From Candidatus Buchananbacteria bacterium (GTDB lineage: Bacteria > Patescibacteriota > Patescibacteriia > CAIXNZ01): a stretch of DNA of 10,366 bases. A model generated the notes under the pieces. The model was not told the DNA's origin. It saw only the letters and a list, made by a program, of their open reading frames with translations, and searched no databases. Shown here one piece after another: positions 6,780-10,366 of the stretch; positions within the stretch are counted from its first letter, which is position 1; each line of letters opens with the position of its first letter. Position numbers and translations under genes: made by a program. Location: NCBI GenBank assembly GCA_030592165.1, contig JAUVKC010000028.1:1-10366 (forward strand), given 5' to 3'.

Positions 6780-8567
6780 TTATTTCTTTTTAGTCTTATT
6801 TTTTTTCTTTAGTTTAAAGAATCTAAACGATTTCTTATTTATTTTTCTAGGAATATCTGTCTTTTTTTGCTTTGATTTTTTAGGTAGTTTTTTTTTCTTA
6901 ACACCAAATCTTAAACTAGGCATTGCATAATAACCTAATAATGAAATTATAGCTGACAAGATAGAAACTAAAATAAATGTAGAAACTAAGCTTTGTCTCA
7001 TCTCTTCAAGTAATAAATAAGTAGGTTTACCAACAGAAACCATACCTATAATTTCACAATTAACATTTCTAATCGGGGAATATGCACTGTAATATATTTC
7101 ACCAAAACGTTCAATTACTGCCTGATAAGTTTCACCTTCTATTAAAACCTTATCTAAAACATCTTGTCTTGTTTCTTCACTACCAACAAAACGAGAAACT
7201 CCGTCTAATGTTTTAATTGTTGTGGCTGAAATTCTTTTATCAGTATAAATAGTTACATCTAATCTTGTTTTTTCTTTAGAAAAATCCACAAACGCAGTAT
7301 CAAATTTATAACCTACTTCAACAGCGCCAATAACTTTATTATTATCAATAAGCGGATGAACTGCCCTAGCAATAACAAATGGAGCTAAAACACCCGGAGA
7401 AACATCAAATGTCCTGACTTGTTTTCTTTCTGTTATTGAAAAAGCTAAAATATTATCTTCATTAAACACCCGCCCTCTGTCCCTTGTATCACTTGGACTG
7501 GCAACCACTTCACCAAAATTATTATACAAACGAATAATATCCACTTCAGCTGATTTTAAATAATTTTCCGCACTAATATTTATCGCCTTAAAATTATTAT
7601 TTTTAAAATCTCTAATCATTTCATCATCATCAGCAATCAATTTTGCAATAAACATAGCTGTATTCACCCTATCAGTCATAACAACTGATTGAGTCTCAGC
7701 ACCACTTAGCATTAAACCTAGGTTATTCTTTTCAACTAATTCAAAAGAGAATAATTGAAAAATCAAAGCACCCATAGTTGAGACTAAAATTACCAAGGTG
7801 ATAAAAACAACATAAGTCCTTAAAAATAATCTTACTTTAACAAAATTCCAGGCCCAGATTCCTAAAAATAAAAAAGCGAAAAAAGTTGCATAGGTTGCGA
7901 TTTGCCAGGCAATGCTATATTCCAAAGTTAACCTTCTTAAAAAAATTGAATCTAATTCAGGCAACCGATAAAAAATCATGCCAACACCACGAACTAGCAA
8001 AAATATATAACCAAGCAAAGGATAAAGATTGATATTCTTCTTATTACCTAAATATCTTCGGATCTGAATAAAAATTGTTAAAAGGATAAATATAACTGAA
8101 ATCCCTTCAATGACTGATCCTAAAAAATGACCAACGTATAAATATCCTGGTAAAACAAACAGACTTACAAAAATCAAAACTATAATCAGACTAATAATTG
8201 TTTTTCCTTCTAATAATTTGATTTTACCTTTTTTAGTTTTAGTAACATTTTTATCTAAAGCCGATTTGCCTGAACCAACATCTTTTAAATGAACTAATTT
8301 TGGCTCGGTCCTAACACCTTTAAAAATACTATACAAGGCAAATGTTTGAATTATTATAGCAATTAAGCCTATATCAGGAGATTTTCGTTCCCAAATTAAA
8401 AATAAAAAAGCAAAAGCTAAAAGTATAAAACCTAAAGCCCTCCAAACTGTTCTTAGCTGACGTTCATAACGAAAAGTAATTATAAATAAAGCAAAAGCAG
8501 AAACACTAACTAAGATAGCCATTGAAGCTGCCAAAAAATACGAGAATTCGTATAAAAATATACTCAT
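6780..8567 (-). CDS. Multi-helix membrane protein with extracytoplasmic Cache-type sensor region and Lys-rich tail, no output domain
   Basis: 595 residues. Eight predicted transmembrane helices come first (near 9-32, 42-60, 66-84, 123-145, 148-170, 180-200, 218-240 and 249-273). A soluble region of about 250 residues (275-525) and a ninth helix (528-549) follow. Positive charges cluster in loops 33-40, 85-122, 171-179 and 241-248 and in the tail, which fits an outside N-terminus, an outside soluble region and an inside C-terminus. The soluble region looks like a Cache-type ligand-binding module: a long helix after the membrane, IIRLYNNFGEVVASPSD (344-360), PFVIARAVHPLIDNNKVIGAVEVG (about 396-419), and a second half ending in IYYSAYSPIR..CEIIGMVSVGKP (491-515). 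The cytoplasmic tail (about 552-595) is Lys/Arg-rich and has no HAMP, kinase, GGDEF or MCP motif. The ATG at 8567 is used; no Shine-Dalgarno is seen. It is the first gene of an operon with the giant surface protein. A sensory or scaffold role is inferred. Confidence 0.75.
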   Translation of the reverse strand: MSIFLYEFSYFLAASMAILVSVSAFALFIITFRYERQLRTVWRALGFILLAFAFLFLIWERKSPDIGLIAIIIQTFALYSIFKGVRTEPKLVHLKDVGSGKSALDKNVTKTKKGKIKLLEGKTIISLIIVLIFVSLFVLPGYLYVGHFLGSVIEGISVIFILLTIFIQIRRYLGNKKNINLYPLLGYIFLLVRGVGMIFYRLPELDSIFLRRLTLEYSIAWQIATYATFFAFLFLGIWAWNFVKVRLFLRTYVVFITLVILVSTMGALIFQLFSFELVEKNNLGLMLSGAETQSVVMTDRVNTAMFIAKLIADDDEMIRDFKNNNFKAINISAENYLKSAEVDIIRLYNNFGEVVASPSDTRDRGRVFNEDNILAFSITERKQVRTFDVSPGVLAPFVIARAVHPLIDNNKVIGAVEVGYKFDTAFVDFSKEKTRLDVTIYTDKRISATTIKTLDGVSRFVGSEETRQDVLDKVLIEGETYQAVIERFGEIYYSAYSPIRNVNCEIIGMVSVGKPTYLLLEEMRQSLVSTFILVSILSAIISLLGYYAMPSLRFGVKKKKLPKKSKQKKTDIPRKINKKSFRFFKLKKKNKTKKK

Positions 8568-8648
8568 AATATATAAAAATATTTTTTAATATCAAAATAA
8601 AAACAATACCTCTAATTGCTTGCTCGTTCCCCTTTATTAATTTACTTT

Positions 8649-8657
8649 ATTATACCA
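8649..8657 (-). promoter_or_regulatory. Extended -10 promoter of the sensor/surface-protein operon
   Basis: On the minus strand, TGG precedes a perfect TATAAT (8654-8649), an extended -10 element. No convincing -35 lies 16-18 nt upstream. The predicted start near 8642 leaves a leader of about 75 nt before the ATG at 8567. It sits directly downstream of the purM terminator, as expected for a new transcription unit. Confidence 0.6.
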
Positions 8658-8691
8658 TAAAAACAATCGTTTCGCTGATATCACTATGTGG

Positions 8692-8730
8692 ACAAAATAA
8701 AAAGAACCCAGTCGCATGACTGGGCTCTTT
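8692..8730 (-). terminator. Rho-independent terminator of the CheA-like/purM operon
   Basis: On the minus strand a 13-bp stem (AAAGAGCCCAGTC pairing with GACTGGGTTCTTT, one G-U pair) closes a 4-nt loop and is followed by a T-rich tail reading into 8692. It begins 5 nt after the purM stop codon. Confidence 0.88.
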
Positions 8731-8735
8731 GAGTT

Positions 8736-9785
8736 TTACTGGTCGTTATATTTACCAGTTAAAATGACTGGCGGTTCATCATGGTCTCTATCTTCGATCA
8801 CGCCGATTAATGTAGCGTGTTCAGAATAAAAACCTATTGTCTCATCATCTTCTATAGGCACTGAAATAATCATAATGCCATTATTAAAAGTTCGATCCAT
8901 GTCTGCGACCGAAATTTTACCAAGATCCTGAACCAACGGAAATATCGGTGGCCTTGACCAGCTACTGCGATCAATAACCATTTTAAATCTGTCAGACAAA
9001 ATCCGGGCGGGATTATCAATCAGACCGCCTCCGGTAATATGGGCATGTCCGGCAAATTCAACACCTTCTTCTCTTAAGGCTTCGATTTCCTTTATCCAAA
9101 TTGGTGTTGGCCTTAATAAAGATTCATATAACGGACCGCCCAAATCAGACCAAACTCTTTCAAGTTTTTTTCTGGCTCTTGATGGTCTTTCTTTAAGACC
9201 AAAAACTTTTCGTAACAGTGAAAAACCGTTTGAGGCAGGACCATATGAGGGCCAGCAATAAACTGATTGACCTGACTCCATGTCTGCAAATTCGAGGTTT
9301 TGATCATCAAAACCAATTGACATGACATTAAGATTAAACATCCAATCATGCTTGAACATGTCAGGTAATTCAGCAGTTTCTCCACCAAGAAGGACGCACC
9401 CTGCCATTTTGCAAGCCCGAATCACGCTATCTATAATCTTGATATGTTTATCAGGATCAAGGACTGCGATGTCAAGATTATCAAGCACCCCATCAGGACG
9501 AGCTCCGGCCACATAGGTGTCAATCACCCCCATAGCCACAGCATCCTGACCAATACCGTCAAAATGTTCTATCATGGCGGCTAATATTGCTTTTGTGCCA
9601 GTACCATCTGTTGAAGGAAAATAATTATCGCAATCAAACGGTACCTGTGCCTTACCAGCAAAACCACCAATTGATTTTAAGCCGGGCCAAGCTTCTTCGA
9701 TTCGTTCCTTGATCATCTCAGCAAATAAATTGCCAGCGTCTATATTGACTCCAGCTTCTCTATAAGCATCCTTTCTTTCTCTCAT
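8736..9785 (-). CDS. purM: Phosphoribosylformylglycinamidine cyclo-ligase (AIR synthetase)
   Basis: Catalyses ATP-dependent closure of FGAM to aminoimidazole ribonucleotide in de novo purine synthesis (cytoplasm). The 349-residue length is normal for the family. Motifs in order: REAGVNIDAGN (9-19), the ATP-site STDGTGTK (58-65), GGETAELPDM (134-143), YGPASNGFSLLRK (181-193), LLRPTPIWIK (223-232), HITGGGL (249-255) and DRTFNNG (297-303). It is divergent in places: the usual VND at 87-89 is VID, and GPHSNG is GPASNG. The D of the first motif and the His of HxTGGG are kept, so activity is plausible. The ATG at 9785 overlaps the preceding stop codon as ATGA and has a strong Shine-Dalgarno, which indicates translational coupling to the CheA-like gene. 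A terminator follows at once. No other pur gene is in the window. Confidence 0.93.
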   Translation of the reverse strand: MRERKDAYREAGVNIDAGNLFAEMIKERIEEAWPGLKSIGGFAGKAQVPFDCDNYFPSTDGTGTKAILAAMIEHFDGIGQDAVAMGVIDTYVAGARPDGVLDNLDIAVLDPDKHIKIIDSVIRACKMAGCVLLGGETAELPDMFKHDWMFNLNVMSIGFDDQNLEFADMESGQSVYCWPSYGPASNGFSLLRKVFGLKERPSRARKKLERVWSDLGGPLYESLLRPTPIWIKEIEALREEGVEFAGHAHITGGGLIDNPARILSDRFKMVIDRSSWSRPPIFPLVQDLGKISVADMDRTFNNGIMIISVPIEDDETIGFYSEHATLIGVIEDRDHDEPPVILTGKYNDQ

Positions 9786-10366
9786 TTTTCTCTCCTTTCA
9801 TCTTTTAATTTATCCATTTTTAGAACTACCAAACCATATCCTTTTTCATTAAAAACCTGTTCGAGTTTTTCCATTCTCACACTTGTAGCGTAAATAAGTT
9901 TAAAAATCATTTTCTCAGGATTAGATTCATCTGTTGATGGCACTCTGGCAATTATTTCTCCATAAGGTTCGAGAGATTTTGTTACTTGTGGTAGTAATGT
10001 GTCAAAATTATCAATGAAAAATGTTGCTACTACAATAACAATATTTATATTTTCTTTGATATTGGCTAAAAGGCGACATTCCTCATATTCTGATAGTACA
10101 TCCAAAATATCTGCCGGTATATTCAATTTATTCAGCAGACTAGCCTGCTTTGTCTGGATGGACTTAGCCTCGATTGCATTTTTAATCTTTTGCAGGATAC
10201 CATTAATTTGATTACCGACCTTAATATCAGATTGTAACAAAACTACTAGCTTCTCAGCAGATTCGAAAAGCAAATCAATAACAACTTTCTCCACAATAAC
10301 TTTATCTTTTCTGATACAATCAAGTAAATCTTCCATGCCATGAGCCAGTGTTCCCATGTCCTGAAA
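9782..10366 (-). CDS. CheA-like protein, C-terminal part: end of an HPt domain plus a CheA-type regulatory domain, no kinase (5' end outside window)
   Basis: The frame is open at the right edge; FQD precedes the Met at 10357, so that Met is probably internal. Numbering from it, residues 1-42 (FQDMGTLAHGMEDLLDCIR, then a helix ending LLFESAEKLVVLL) match the second half of a CheA-type HPt (P1) domain. The phosphorylatable H-x-x-K-G helix would lie just beyond the window. Residues about 43-80 are a helical linker. Residues about 82-170 (DILDVLSEYEECRLLANI, then an IVVATFFIDNFD strand, LEPYGEIIARVPS and KMIFKLIYATS) resemble the regulatory domain found between P1 and the kinase core in some CheA proteins, where the signature is LTEYEEHRLxENI. 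The protein stops shortly after (KDERREK), with no dimerisation, ATPase or CheW-like domain. It is coupled to purM by a 4-nt ATGA overlap. The assignment comes from remembered family patterns and is moderately sure. Confidence 0.65.
   Translation of the reverse strand, partial: FQDMGTLAHGMEDLLDCIRKDKVIVEKVVIDLLFESAEKLVVLLQSDIKVGNQINGILQKIKNAIEAKSIQTKQASLLNKLNIPADILDVLSEYEECRLLANIKENINIVIVVATFFIDNFDTLLPQVTKSLEPYGEIIARVPSTDESNPEKMIFKLIYATSVRMEKLEQVFNEKGYGLVVLKMDKLKDERREK
9791..9797 (-). promoter_or_regulatory. Strong Shine-Dalgarno of purM
   Basis: AAGGAGA on the minus strand, 5 nt before the purM ATG and inside the end of the CheA-like gene. It supports the ATG at 9785 as the true start and contrasts with the other genes here, which show no such site. 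Confidence 0.85.

Noticed and set aside
8262..8282. P-loop-like VGSGKS in the cytoplasmic loop of the sensor-like protein (residues 97-102)
   Set aside because: The first Gly of GxxxxGK(S/T) is missing and the loop is too short for an ATPase domain.
9113..9516. Alternative frames of 64-91 codons inside purM
   Set aside because: They overlap strongly conserved PurM motifs in the real frame and show no family features.
10355..10357. ATG at 10357 as the true start of the CheA-like gene
   Set aside because: The frame is open to the edge, and FQD followed by MGTLAHGMEDLL fits the middle of an HPt helix bundle, so the Met is probably internal.

Overview
The window is AT-rich bacterial DNA with compact gene packing, short intergenic gaps and simple hairpin terminators. 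It has a DEAH helicase, a small cold-shock protein with a reduced RNP1 aromatic patch, a divergent purM, a very large single-anchor surface protein, and almost no Shine-Dalgarno sequences. This mix would suit an uncultured lineage such as Candidatus Patescibacteria (CPR). That placement is inference: no rRNA or ribosomal protein marker is present, and the CheA-like gene argues for caution.

Layout, left to right. A RecQ-type DNA helicase gene (minus strand) runs off the left edge. It is divergent from a cold-shock protein gene (plus strand), which has a well-formed sigma70-type promoter with an extended -10 and a leader of about 90 nt. After a terminator comes a small four-helix membrane protein gene (plus strand) of unknown function. 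This gene converges on a minus-strand operon across a perfect 14-bp bidirectional terminator.

That operon (promoter near 8650, genes at 8567-6780 and 6771-1816, separated by 8 nt) is the centre of interest. Its first gene encodes a nine-helix membrane protein with a large extracytoplasmic Cache-type sensor region but no recognisable kinase, HAMP, cyclase or methyl-accepting output. Its second encodes a 1651-residue membrane-anchored surface protein. In order this has an N-terminal anchor, a beta-sandwich domain, a Cys-rich calcium-loop segment, seven tandem Ig/cadherin-like repeats each with a CX5C pair, a proline/glutamate stalk, further beta-sandwich domains, and a C-terminal TlpA/thioredoxin-like domain whose two catalytic cysteines are replaced. 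Together they look like a cell-surface attachment or sensing module.

Upstream of that operon, behind its own terminator, is a second minus-strand operon. The 3' part of a CheA-like gene (HPt remnant plus a regulatory domain, with no kinase following) is coupled by an ATGA overlap to purM (AIR synthetase, purine biosynthesis). PurM is the only gene here with a strong Shine-Dalgarno sequence. No RNA genes, CRISPR arrays or insertion sequences were found.
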